Below, piece by piece: positions 8,817-19,079 of a DNA stretch of 64,000 bases (the first letter of the stretch is position 1; the number at the start of each line of letters is the position of its first letter). The stretch covers positions 435,072 through 499,071 of the forward strand of contig JAFEMH010001293.1 of the NCBI GenBank assembly GCA_022495995.1. The letters run 5' to 3'. The position numbers and the translations under genes were made by a program. The DNA comes from Adenophora triphylla var. japonica. Its lineage: Eukaryota; Streptophyta; Magnoliopsida; Asterales; Campanulaceae. The notes under the pieces are model-generated. The model was not told the origin of the DNA, searched no databases, and saw only the letters and a program-made list of their open reading frames with translations.

Positions 8817-10022
8817 CTCTCACACGTCATTCTCTCTATTTCACTTTCTCTCTCTACCCTTAATCTCTCCGATCACCCCTCCCACCTTCGCCTCCCTCTT
8901 CCCTTCCTCCACACCTCCGACCACCCCACCCCTCAACCATGCTTCGCCAACTCCTGCGACACCCTCTCATCCCCAACTCCGGCGAACCCCTTCCCTATCT
9001 CTCCGGCGACCGTCTCCCTCCCAAACTCCGGTGAACGTCTCCCTCCTCAACTTCGGCGTTTGTCACCCCACCTCAGTTCACCTTCTTCCTTCGCACCTCC
9101 GGCCACACACAACACACCTTATTCCGACTACCTCGCTGACCATCTTCTCCACACCGGCGACACTTCTCCGATCTTCCTCCATTCGAGCTTGCAGCTGCCA
9201 TAGTTCCATCAGATCTGTTTGTTTTCTCTGATTTACTCCGAGATCTATCCTTTCAACATCTCCCTCTTCTCCGGTCAACATCTCCCTCATCTCCGGCCAA
9301 GCTCCATCGCCGGCCATGTTTTAAATCACCGGAGTCTCGTCAACAACAGAGAGAAGATAAAGGTTTGTGTGTGTATATGCAATGGTGACTATTTTATGAG
9401 GTTGATTTTTGAGGTTTCTTCATTAAAGTATAATTCTGTTGGATCTTGCAGACTTTGGTGGCTTGACCTTTTTAAGTTACAAGTATTATACTTTATGAGT
9501 GATAACATCAGCCCTTGCTGGTATCTTTTTCTGTTTTCAAATGAAATTGTTATACTCTTGTTGCATATATTAAGTTGGCTTGCCTAGATGTTCTTAATGT
9601 TAAATTGGTCTCTACCTTTTGGTTAGCTTATTTTAATGTACTGAAGTTATTTCGCAATCTAGTGTAGTATAATTCCTTAAATATTACTTTTAGCAATGTT
9701 TTTTATTGTGTGTTTTCTTGTGATAACATTTTTATTATGCAAGTTGAAAGTAGTAGTTCCTTCTCCGTGTCAAAATGTTTTTTTCTTAGTTTATTTAATG
9801 ATTCGTGTTAGGCATTTGGTCTATTTTTATTTTTTTTATTGGCTCCCAATTATATTAAAAGTAAACTAGTCTGAATTGTGGAACTAAATCTTGATTTGTT
9901 GTATAGTTCAGATGATTGATATATAATTTGTCGGTGTGGTCGTCGGCCGGAGTTGGTCTCGCTCTTAGTAGCTAATAATTGAGAACTTACTTATAAGTTT
10001 CCAGTTGTTTGGCGGGGTTGAT
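8817..10022. other. CT-rich and CCGG-rich host region, then A/T-rich sequence
   Basis: 8821-9360 is strongly C/T rich with repeated CTCCGGCGA and CCTCCGGCCA words. 9360-9930 is A/T-rich and intron-like. At about 9940-10022 one unit of the hairpin satellite appears (GGTCGTCGGCCGGAGTTGG, then TTGAGAACTTACTTATAAG). The reading frames here are low-complexity and not convincing genes. Confidence 0.5.
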
Positions 10023-13000
10023 TGTAACGACCCTAACCTTAGGCACTATTTAGCATCATATTATATACTATTTTAGCATCATATTATATACTTTTAATAT
10101 TATTGTTAATATTATGTGATCATTTTATATCATTAATTTCTTATATTAGGTTGAGATGATTGGGAAATTAAATAAAGCATCTTGGGAGAAGTATAATAAT
10201 AGAAATGGATAAAATAAATAAAATGTGGGTAGTTAGGCTTCTTTGTGTAGGGGAAGTATAAATGGGAAAGATTTTATTAGGAAGGGAAGGGGGGCCATAT
10301 CCCCTATTTTCCTCCCCTCCCTCTTCTTAGTCAAAACTCTTACTTTTTCCCATACTCCTTCCATACTCTCCCCATCCCCTTTTACATCATCCTCCTCATT
10401 CTTTCATCATCTTCTTCATCCTCCTTCATTTCCATCCATGGAAGCTTCTCTCTAGAATCCCTCTTCCCAAGTTACTAGAAAGCTCATTTCTTCTCCATTT
10501 TTCAATCCAAGTGTACTTTTGTGATTGGTGCATCTAGGGGAGTTTATCAAGCTAAGAAGATCCTCATTTCGTCCTAAAATTCTAAGGTAAGTTATTATGA
10601 CTTCCTTCTAATAATTGTTCACTTTATGTGTTATTTAATATGTTGTTGAAAGAAATGGATTTTGGGTATTTTTGACTAATGTTATTTGGGTTAAGATGGT
10701 TTAATCAAGGTTGAATTGATTTGGTTGTAAAATGGTAATCTAAGTTGAAAGAAGAGTGGTATAGAGTAATTGGGAATATTAATGATTTAAGAGTAAATAT
10801 TGAATTTGGATTTTGTCTAATTTCCTAGAATAAAGTAAGTGAAGAAAATGATTAGTATTGTGTTATGGAGTTATTGTATGTAGTGATGTCCATCTTACTT
10901 TGATTTGGGAAAGGTTATGAATATATTTCATTTGGGTAGAAAGAAGTAGAAAAAGGATTTGGTAGACTTTTAATGGTAAGAGTTATTATGACTTCCCTTT
11001 TATTAAATTTTCATGAGTTATTTGATGTTGATATTATTGTTATAATTGTTGTGGAAAATGTTGGGACACTTTCTTGAGGTTGATAAATGGAGAAATAATC
11101 TAGGATCAAGTTGTTATTCTTGGAAGTGATAAAGAGTGTAAGAAAATGAGTTGAGTTAGATTAAGAATGTAAACTTGAAATGTGGTAATGAAATGGGTAG
11201 GAAATCGAGTTGTAAATGATCTAGGTTCATATTATTTTGGGTTTAATTGATTTAGAATGATATTAGTCAAGTTAGTAAAACCTTCTTATGTTCACAAAAT
11301 TGAGTAAGCTTGGTTTGGATTTTGGTTCAGCTGCAAAACAGAGAAATTCCTTCTTGGGCGGTCGCCCATGGGGGCTTGAGCGGCCGCCCATCACCACAGA
11401 AGTTATACCCCTTTTTAAACCCTCTTGGGCGGTCGCCCATGGTGCCTTGGGCGGTCGCCCATGTCACCAGGTCCTCCCCAGTTTTCTTTCTTGCTGATTT
11501 TTTACCAACAACCTCGTGGTATGATTCCTAACCATTATAAATTAGTAGAACCTAATCCAACCCAGATATGAATTAATCCTTTTTAACCTAGGATTAAAGT
11601 AGAATACCTTGGCTAGGCCGCGATGTCTTATTTGATCAAAATGGAATTGTGGGAAGAGTTTAATATTATTCAGAAAATGGTGGATAAGCTTGATTCGTGA
11701 CTTCACCAAAGTGGTTCAAACTTGGGAAGTAGATCTTGAACTTTTATTAAAGTTATCCGAGGTTGTTTAATGATTATGTAGGAATGGTTTATGATACTTA
11801 GTGGCCTTACTTGCTCCCATACCCTTGGTGGTTAATTTGAATAGTGTAGAAACTATAAGTTACACTATTACATTAGTTGAGGACGTATATGTATTACATT
11901 GTTGTACTGTATTTCCAGTGTGGATTATTTGGCATATTGTTATGTTGTATCCCGATTGTGGATTATCTGGCATGTGATATTATTGTATCCCAAGTGGGGA
12001 TTAATTGGTACATTGTTATGTTGCATCCCAAGTGTGGATTATTTGGCTATATGGATACCTTACTTGAATTCATATTCATTGATGGATTATGCATAGTGTA
12101 TTAAATGAATGTTGCACTATGGTATTGATTTAACATGAGTATAATTTACCATGTTGTTATATTATTATCCCTTTTGTGGATTTATTTCAAGTATCTATTA
12201 TGTGCTTGAACGTGTATATGTGATTCGGGGGTATAATGGAATTCAATCAATTATTGATTTGTTCTATAAGTGATTGAAGGTTCATTATACCTGTGACCGG
12301 CCCCTCTGTGGCCACAGAGTGGGATGTGCTAGCGACTGTATTGAGCCAGAAGCCTTACAGACCGCTGCGATTTGGTGATTAGGTGGAATGCTTCTGTATT
12401 AAGCCAAAAGCTTTACAGTTAGCGATGATATCATATAATACTCTGAATAAGGGTCATATAAGTATCCTATTTTCTTATATGGATCTCTGGAGTATGAGTC
12501 CTATAAGCGGTAAAGGTGCATGGGGGCAATTCACCAAAGAGAGGAGTTTTACTCCCACGTTGTACGACTTATTGTTCAGACGAGAAAGGTAAAATGAGGT
12601 AACGTAAGGTGTTTACCGCTTTCATAATGTGTTACGTGCTACCATGCTATGTGTTGCATCTTGTTTGGCATCTTGCTGCATTCATAATAGCTTATTGAGA
12701 TTTATTCTCACCCCCTTCCCTTTTACTGTTTTAGATTGTCTTTGAGACAATTGACTGAACCAGTGAGGCCGGGGAAAGAGTTTGGACTCTTGCTTTTGGG
12801 ACTTGTCAGGATAGGTATATGAGTGGGTTATCGGGAGTCCTATTTAAGTATTACTCTTTTATAAGTTGTATGGAAAACTCTTTTGTTAAACAATGTTAAT
12901 AGGGGTTTTCAATGTAATTGATTAAGTATGGTTATTGAAGTATTTGTTTAAATTCCTCCGAGTGGAGATATTATCAGTTGATTTTATTTTGGAAGTTTGA

Positions 13001-13114
13001 GAATTGATTTTCTTTTCAAGTGAAATAAAAGTTTTAAAATTTTAAGATGGGTTTTCTTAGTTTGAGCTTCTCAAGCTCGGGACACGCGTTAGGTCCCGGG
13101 TTGGGGTGCTCACA
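10023..13114 (+). mobile_element. Solo LTR, 3.1 kb, of a long-LTR gypsy element
   Basis: The block begins TGTAACGACCCTAACC and ends GGGTTGGGGTGCTCACA. The satellite around it is interrupted exactly at these points, with TTGAT before and TTGGT after, a plausible 5-bp duplication with one change. There is no coding frame of note. A TATAAATG-type box (about 10257), C/T-rich downstream sequence and the words GACCGGCCCC and GAGGCCGGGGAAAGAG recall the very long LTRs of Tekay/Del gypsy elements. It is therefore best read as one LTR left after recombination between two. The orientation is inferred from the promoter-like left part. Confidence 0.65.
11353..11468. repeat. Four GGGCGGTCGCCC palindromes inside the solo LTR
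   Basis: TTGGGCGGTCGCCCATGG (about 11354), GAGCGGCCGCCCATC (11378), TTGGGCGGTCGCCCATGG (11425) and TTGGGCGGTCGCCCATG (11448). They form two pairs with short spacers. Each arm can fold as GGGCG/CGCCC. Confidence 0.7.
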
Positions 13115-14455
13115 TTGGTGGTTGCCGTAGTTGATCGTGTTTTTATTAGTTTAGTTGACAGCTGAAAAGTTCTCAATTGTTCAATGAACAAATGATAACA
13201 ACTTAGAATTTTTCTAATATTTTTGTTGTTGTTGTTTAATAATACATTTGTAAAAATATGAGAAGTTCTCAATTGTTTGGTCGTCGGAGATGGTGCTCGC
13301 CAAATTGATCGTGCTCTTAGTAGTAAATACTGAGAACTTATTTGGTCGCCGTATTTGGTGGTCGTCGTAGTTGATCGTGTTTTTAGTAGTTTCTGAGAAC
13401 TTGCTGATAAGTTAAGTTCTCAGGTGTTTGGTCGTCGAAGTTGATCGTATTCTTAGTAGTTTAGTTGACAACTGAGAATTTATTGATAAGTTAAGTTCTT
13501 AGTTCTTTGTTCGCCGGAATTGATCGTGTTTTTAGTAGTTTAGTTGTCAACTGAGAACTTACTGATAAGTTCTCAGTTGTTTGGCTGCCGGAGATGGTGG
13601 TCGTCAGAGTTAATCATTTTCTTAGTAGTTTAGTTAACAACTGAGAAATTACTGATAATTATGTTCTTAGTAGTTTAGATGACAACTGAGAACTTACTAA
13701 TAAGTTAAGTTCTCAGTTGTTTGGTCACCGGAGTTGGTGGGCCGAAGTAGGTGATCGTTGGAGTTGATCGTGTTCTTAGTAGTTTAGTTGACAACTGAGA
13801 ACTTACTATTAAGTTAAGTTAAGTTCTCAGTTGTTTGGTCGCCGGAGTTGGTGGTCACCAGAGTTGGTTGTCGTCGGAGTTAATTGTGTTCTTAGTAGTT
13901 TAGTTGACAATTGAGAACTTACTGATAAGTTAAGTTCTCAGTTGTTTGGTCGCCGGAGTTAGTGGTCGCCGGAGTTGGTAGTCTCCGGAGTTAATTGTGT
14001 TCTTTGTAGTTTAGTTGACAACTGAGAACTTACTGATAAGTTAAGTTCTCAGTTGTTTGTTCGCCAAAGAGGTCGCCGGAGTTGGTGCTCGCCGGAGTTG
14101 GTAGTTGCCGGAGTTAATTGTGTTCTTAGTAGTTTAGTTGACAACTGAGAACGTACTGATAAGTTAAGTTCTCAGTTGTTTGGTCGCCGGAGAGGTTGCC
14201 GGAGTTGGTGCTCGCCGGAATTGGTAGTCGCCGGAGTTAATTGTGTTCTTAGTAGTTTAGTTGACAACTGAGAACTTACTGATAAGTTAAGTTCTCAGTT
14301 GTTTGGTCACCGTAGAGGTCGCCGGAGTTGGTGCTCGCCGGAGTTGGTAGTCGCCGGAGTTAATTGTGTTCTTAGTAGTTTAGTTGACAACTGAGAACTT
14401 ACTGATAAGTTAAGTTCTCAGTTGTTTGGTCGCCGAAGTTGGTGGTCGCCGGCGT
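13115..14455. repeat. Hairpin-forming tandem repeat (satellite-like), unit 111-123 bp
   Basis: About ten units contain TTAGTTGACAACTGAGAACT, TACTGATAAGTTAAG and TTCTCAGTTGTTTGGTCGCC. ACAACTGAGAACTTA and TAAGTT..TTCTCAGTTGT pair as a stem in each unit. Spacing of the word GACAACTGAGAA is 116, 111, 123, 123 and 123 bases over the right-hand units, so the array is most uniform at its right end. Length differences come from extra GCCGGAGTTGGTNGTC modules. One unit lies left of the solo LTR. Confidence 0.85.
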
Positions 14456-14953
14456 GTAAAAAAAAAGTTGCCGGAAAATTCTCCTGGAAAATTCGTCGGA
14501 AAAGTCGCCGGGAAAAGTCGCCGGAGTTGGTCACCGGAATTGATGGTTGCCGGAAGTGTTGACCGGAGAAGATGGGGAGAGGTGACCTAAGGTGAGGGTG
14601 GTTGAAGAGAAATTAAATTGCTAAAGAGAGTGGACTTAGTGAAATGATAGGAGGGTGAACTTAGTAAAATGTTGGGAGGGAGTAGTTATTAAGCTAGGGA
14701 CTAAACGGTTAAGCTAATTAGAAATTGTCCTAGAAAGTAGTATTGTTTCTATAGAGGGATTATTTGGTAAATGCCTCTTTTTATAAAGGTTAGAAAAAAA
14801 CATGTTTTTAATTGATAATTTTTTAAAATTACAGTGACATTTTTGTAAATAACTGAAAATTCGAATGCACAAGCTCCAGAGAAACTCTAAATCGGAAAAT
14901 CGCATACAAAAGCCGTCGTCGTTAGATTAAAAGGAAACCAATTTGAACTAGTC
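14456..14953. other. Right flank of the satellite
   Basis: 14456-14570 is rich in CGCCGGAAAA and GTCGCCGG words. It is followed by G/A-rich sequence and, from 14700, A/T-rich unique-looking DNA. Read on the minus strand it resembles the C/T-rich left side (8821-9320), for example the shared word CTTCTCCGGTCAACA. No gene is visible. Confidence 0.45.
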
Positions 14954-15316
14954 ATGTTTGTCCACCTACGCCGCTTTGGCCCTTCACAACGATGGCATCC
15001 CTTTCACCTCGGAGAAGATCGCTAAGTTGGTTAGCACAGCCGGCCTTACCGTTGAACCATATTGGCCTATGCTTTTTGCTAAGTTAGTGGAGAAGCGGAA
15101 CATTGAGGTCCTCATCACCAATGTTGGAGCTGGTGGCGGTGGTGCTGCTATCGTTGTATCCGCTGGTGGTGGCTCTGTCCCTATCGTTGTTGTTGCCGTT
15201 GAGGAGAAGAAGGAAGAGCCCAAGGAGGAAAGTGACAATGAAATGGGATTCAGCTTGTTTGATCTGATCATATTGCAGTATGTTGTGCTTTACTTATTGC
15301 AATTTAGGAAAAGTTA
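14954..15316 (+). pseudogene. RPP1: 60S acidic ribosomal protein P1 pseudogene, probably processed
   Basis: Frame 14958-15316 encodes a P1 stalk protein: [31 protein letters not shown], a Gly-rich hinge, then [11 protein letters not shown] and the conserved end MGFSLFD. P1 forms the ribosomal stalk with P2 and P0 and recruits elongation factors. Damage: the ATG at 14954 is out of frame with the body, so a few N-terminal codons are lost. The normal stop after GFSLFD is missing and 22 foreign residues follow. The hinge, normally Ala-rich, has Ile and Val instead, as C-to-T decay would give. No intron interrupts the body, whereas plant P1 genes I know are spliced, so a retrocopy is likely. No clear poly-A tail remains. 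Confidence 0.85.
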
Positions 15317-15379
15317 AGTTAAAGTTTATGATTCTAGTGACTGGAATAATATTGTGACAACGAATTTTGAAAAAAAATA

Positions 15380-16330
15380 TTTGAATTCACCGTCAGCTTC
15401 AGTTACAAGGAGTCTCACCACGTGTAATTAGCACTAAAAAACAATATTGATGCCATTAAACTGGTATAAGCAGTGTTAATGATAAGGAATGTCGGCATTA
15501 GTAACAAGGAGTGTCAGTTAGGGCTGTTACACGAACCGAGCCTGTTCGAGCTCGACTCGGGCTCGGCTCGAAAAAAGCTCGAGTTCGAGTGGGCTCGAGG
15601 CGAACTCGAGCTCGAGCTCGAACCGAATTTCAAGTTCGTCATTTTTTCGAGCCCGGCTCGTGTTCGGCTCGTATGTTCGACGAGCTCTGTTCGAGATCGA
15701 CTCGTTTAAGCTCGACTCGGGCTCGGCTCGTTAAAAGCTCGGATGAATTATGAATTTTTTGTTAAAAATATATATATTTAGTGACAAATTAAAAGACCAA
15801 GCTCGAGCTTGGCTCGTTTAGGCTCGAGTTCGATTGCAACTCGAATTAGGGCTCGATAAAGCTCGTTCGATTTCAGATTTTTTTTCAAAAAATAAGTCGA
15901 AGCTCGAGCTCGGCTCGTTAATACTCGAGTTCGAGCAGCTCGCGAAAAGCTCGCGAGCCAGCTCGCGAAAAGCTCGAAACTTGATTCGAGCCGAGCTCGA
16001 ACATGAATTCTGGGATCGAGCTCGAGCTCGAGAAAAGCTCGAGCTCGTTTAAAAGTTCACGAGCTCGAGCTCGAAACATCAAAAGCTCGGCTCGGCTCGG
16101 CTCGTTTATAGCCCTAGTGTCAGTGCAATTACATCGCATTAAAAAACACTAAAACTGATATTAAAATGATACAATCAACATTAGTTATAAGGAGTGTTAG
16201 TGTATTTATTTCATAAGTAAAAGTGATTGTGTTATAGAGCATGTATTTTAATTAGTGCCAGCACATGCGTTAAAGAGTGCCAACACATGTATAAAAGAAT
16301 ATCAGCACCAGAGTTAATGACTATAAGATT
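15380..16330. repeat. Diverged tandem repeat, about 100 bp, around the first hAT MITE
   Basis: Words such as TTACAAGGAGTGTCAGTG, GTGCAATTAGCACTAAAAAA and TGATGCCATTAAA recur at about 100-base spacing left and right of the MITE. This resembles subterminal arrays of CACTA-type transposons, but no CACTA end was found. Confidence 0.4.
15519..16116. mobile_element. hAT-type MITE filled with degenerate GCTCGA repeats (598 bp)
   Basis: It starts TAGGGCTGTTACACGAACCG and ends CGGCTCGTTTATAGCCCTA, a terminal inverted repeat of about 20 bases with few mismatches. It is flanked by perfect 8-bp duplications GTGTCAGT (15511-15518 and 16117-16124), the hAT length. The inside is almost wholly built from imperfect GCTCGAGCTCG words. 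The Glu/Leu/Arg-rich reading frames here are an effect of that repeat and not genes. Confidence 0.85.
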
Positions 16331-16654
16331 CAGTTGAAAACATCTGATATTTACAAAAATGCCACCGCACGCGTTTTAAATAAGAGTCAGTTATGGAAAA
16401 ACACGTTTTCCCAAGATTTTGTGTTTAAATTATGTAGTGATTAGGGGTGTGCAACAAAAACCGGAATAAAAAAAACAAAAATCGAACCAAAACTGAAATG
16501 ATCGAATCGAAAAAGATCGAAATCGAGGTTACCATTAGCGTACGGTACTCGATTTTAAAGAAATCGAAGTTTCGATTCCGAATTTGATATAATGTTGAAA
16601 TACCGAACCGATATCTTGAATTGAATCAATAAAGGTAATGATGTTTCGTGTGTA

Positions 16655-16686
16655 TATATAATTATATATATATGTGTGTGTGTGTG
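16655..16686. repeat. TA/TG microsatellite
   Basis: Alternating TATATA and TGTGTG tract. Confidence 0.8.
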
Positions 16687-16734
16687 GTAAAAATGAAAAA
16701 AAAAAGTACCTTGATTGTCCAGATTGTGTGAATA

Positions 16735-17430
16735 TAATAATAAAAGTCATTTTTGTTGCGTAATTAGTACCTAAACTGCCACTTTGTGCAAGTTTAATAC
16801 CTATCGCTAACATCGTCAAAATTTTATCGTTAAATAGTCATGTGTTACGCACATGATCTTTTTAAAAGGGGTAAAATAGTCAAAATAAAAAATTATCTTC
16901 CATTTGTTTACACCCCTCATCTTCTTCCTCCACCTTCTTGGACCTTCATCACCCACCTTTATCCACAACCACCATCAACCATCATCATCTCCACCCCACC
17001 ATTTCAACCTCCACCTCTCCACCACCACCATTGAACCACCAACTGACTAGATACCACCATCTCCACCATCAATTTTTTTTTAAGAAAAATAAATCCCAAA
17101 TCACCACATTTACACCCGACTGAAAATTAAAGAGAAAATTGAAATTAAAATTAAAACAGGAAATAAAAATTAATAAGCCTGCCTGACTTTGAGACCGACT
17201 GGTGAAAATCAAAGAGGATATTGAAAGAGAGATAGAGAATCGAGATAGCGACCCCGATTCAAAATTAAGACAACTACAACCTCAATCCATATTCATTTTT
17301 CTATAGTAATGGTGGTGGTATGATATACCATATATCAAAATCAAATTTTTTAGCACGGCAGAAGGGAGGAAGGGTGAAAGGAACGGAGGGGAGATGATGG
17401 TTCCGGAAGAGGGAGGAGGCAGGGTGGGGG
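16735..17430. other. Unclassified A/T- and CCA-rich sequence left of the copia element
   Basis: It begins near TTTTTGTTGCGTAATTAGTA, has a CCACCATCATCATC-type stretch at 16915-17075 and a G-rich end at 17350-17430. It looks like a further non-coding insertion in the second hAT MITE. I cannot name it. Confidence 0.35.
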
Positions 17431-18005
17431 TGTTGGGATAGAAGACCAACCGTACTAGACATCGGAGCAAAAAGGGTTGGAAATTTCGTCTAAAGCTGCT
17501 GGAGGTGAGGGCGGCCGCGCAGGTGGTTAGCGCGACCGCGCACCTGGACCGCAAGTGATGCTCGGAGGAGTTTATTCCTGCGCGACCGCTGCCGGAAGGA
17601 AGTGAGCGAGCGATCATTGGATGGCCGAGGACGGTGATTGTTTCTCGTTTGCTGAGGGCGACCGCGCTTATAGCGTGCGCGGCCGCGCTGTTGACGGGGG
17701 AGGAAAGTCCTGGGCCGGGTCTTTAGACGTAATTTAGGGAATCCTTGTCCATCTAGGGCTTGGTTTACTCCCTATTATATATTATAAGTGGTATTCCGCC
17801 CCTAGACTTGTTGTAACACATATTTTTACATTCATAGTGCAAGATCCTGGCTTGGTAGTGCCCCCAGACGTAGCCAATCAAATTGGTGAACTGGGTTAAC
17901 AATTTCTTGTGTTCTTTTCTGTTTTCTTTGATTTCTTGTGCTTGGTTTGTGTGCGATTATTATTCTTGTAGGTTTGCTTGGGTGTGGAGGGCAATATTCA
18001 CAACA
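17431..18005 (+). repeat. 5' LTR of the Tork-like element
   Basis: TGTTGGGATAG...ATTCACAACA, 575 bases. A TATATATTATAAG box is near 17773-17790. Five GC-rich palindromic words of the GCGCGACCGCGC or GCGCGGCCGCGC kind lie at about 17509, 17529, 17579, 17655 and 17674. Confidence 0.9.
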
Positions 18006-18007
18006 AC

Positions 18008-18019
18008 TGGTATCAGAGC
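18008..18019 (+). other. Primer binding site (initiator tRNA-Met type)
   Basis: TGGTATCAGAGC, the usual plant copia primer site complementary to the 3' end of initiator tRNA-Met, two bases after the LTR. Confidence 0.9.
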
Positions 18020-18060
18020 TCTTGGTTTAGGATCAAGGGAGTTGTTTCAAGCAATCAAGA

Positions 18061-18889
18061 ATGGGCAAGGACAAACAGGCGGTGGAGAAATTCGATGGGT
18101 CTGACTACGGATATTGGAGGATGCAGATTGAGGATCTCTTGTACAACAAGGACCTCTACAAGCCTCTGAAGGGTGTCAAACCGGAAGATGTAAGTCAGGA
18201 GGAATGGGAACTCATGGATCGGAAAGCCCTAGGGGTGGTTAGATCTACTTTGTCAAAGTGGATTGCGAAGACTACCAGGAAGGCGACAACCACCAAGGAG
18301 CTATTGGATTATCTTACTGAGAGATTTGAAACTCCGTCTGCTGCAAATAAGGTTGATTTGATACGTAAGATGGGCAGTCTCAAGATGCAAGAGGGAGGAT
18401 CCTTGGCTAAGCACATTGATGAATTTATGGATGTCATCGATTCATTGGCAGGTGGAGATCAAGTTCGATGATGAGGTTCATGCATGCTTGTTGCTAGCTT
18501 CTTTACCGGCAAGTTGGAGCGGAACGGTGATCGCAATCAACGCTTCAAGGAGTAAGAAAAAATTGAAATATGATGATGTTAAAGACTTTCTTTTAGGTGA
18601 GGAAAATCGCATGAAGAAGTTGGGGACATCAAGTACTTCGGGAGCGACTTTAGCTACTACTAGTAGGGAAGCCGGTACTAGCAAACAAGGGAGAACCGAA
18701 TCTAGGGAGAACGGTGTGAGTGGTAAGTGGCAAGCCGATGAGACCAAGGACAAACCGAAGGTTGCGAAGGGATCTGTTCGCTATTATTGTAAGGAATTGG
18801 GACACTTCAAGAGGGATTGTCCAAATCGTAAGGGCAATCGGGCGAATGTGGCGATCGAAGGTGATGATGTACCGGTTCTCGAGTGTTAG
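18061..18889 (+). pseudogene. gag: Copia Gag with one frameshift
   Basis: It starts at ATG 18061 (MGKDKQAVEKFDGSDYGYW), with the copia Gag helix region YLTERFETPSAANK. The frame shifts near 18450-18470, then continues DDEVHACLLLASLP, a Lys/Ser-rich linker and the knuckle YYCKELGHFKRDC, ending at 18889. The first cysteine of the C-x2-C-x4-H-x4-C knuckle is Arg (codon CGC), so RNA binding is probably impaired. Total length is about 275 residues, close to Tork/Tnt1 Gag. Confidence 0.85.
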
Positions 18890-18891
18890 TA

Positions 18892-19046
18892 GTGCACTAG
18901 AATCATGGGTGCTGGATTCGGGGGCATCATTCCACTCTTGCGGGTATAAGGAAGAGATGGATAATTACACTTCCGGTGATTTCGGGAAGGTCTATCTAGG
19001 CGATGGCGAGCCTTTGGAAATCAAGGGGAAGGGGATGTCGGGATAG
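18892..19046 (+). pseudogene. Copia aspartic protease fragment
   Basis: SWVLDSGASFHSCG contains the D-S-G active site of copia proteases, followed by YLGDGEPLEIKGKG. The frame ends at a stop (19046), short of the usual length, and pol resumes in other frames. Protease would cut the Gag-Pol polyprotein. Confidence 0.8.
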
Positions 19047-19079
19047 GAGCATCGGACGGGAAGGTTCTACATCCGAACG

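Noticed and set aside
8769..9203. 144-codon frame rich in Ser, Pro and Leu
   Set aside because: C/T-rich low-complexity DNA starting inside the LTR end; no domain and a frame that crosses the element border.
13115..14455. Regularly spaced repeats that could suggest a CRISPR array
   Set aside because: Plant DNA, units of 111-123 bp without unique spacers, and no cas genes. It is a satellite-like array.
15473..16139. Glu/Leu/Arg-rich frames on both strands
   Set aside because: They are translations of the degenerate GCTCGA repeat inside a MITE and open by composition only.
17282..17617. 111-codon minus-strand frame
   Set aside because: It spans the left LTR border of the copia element and is composition-driven.
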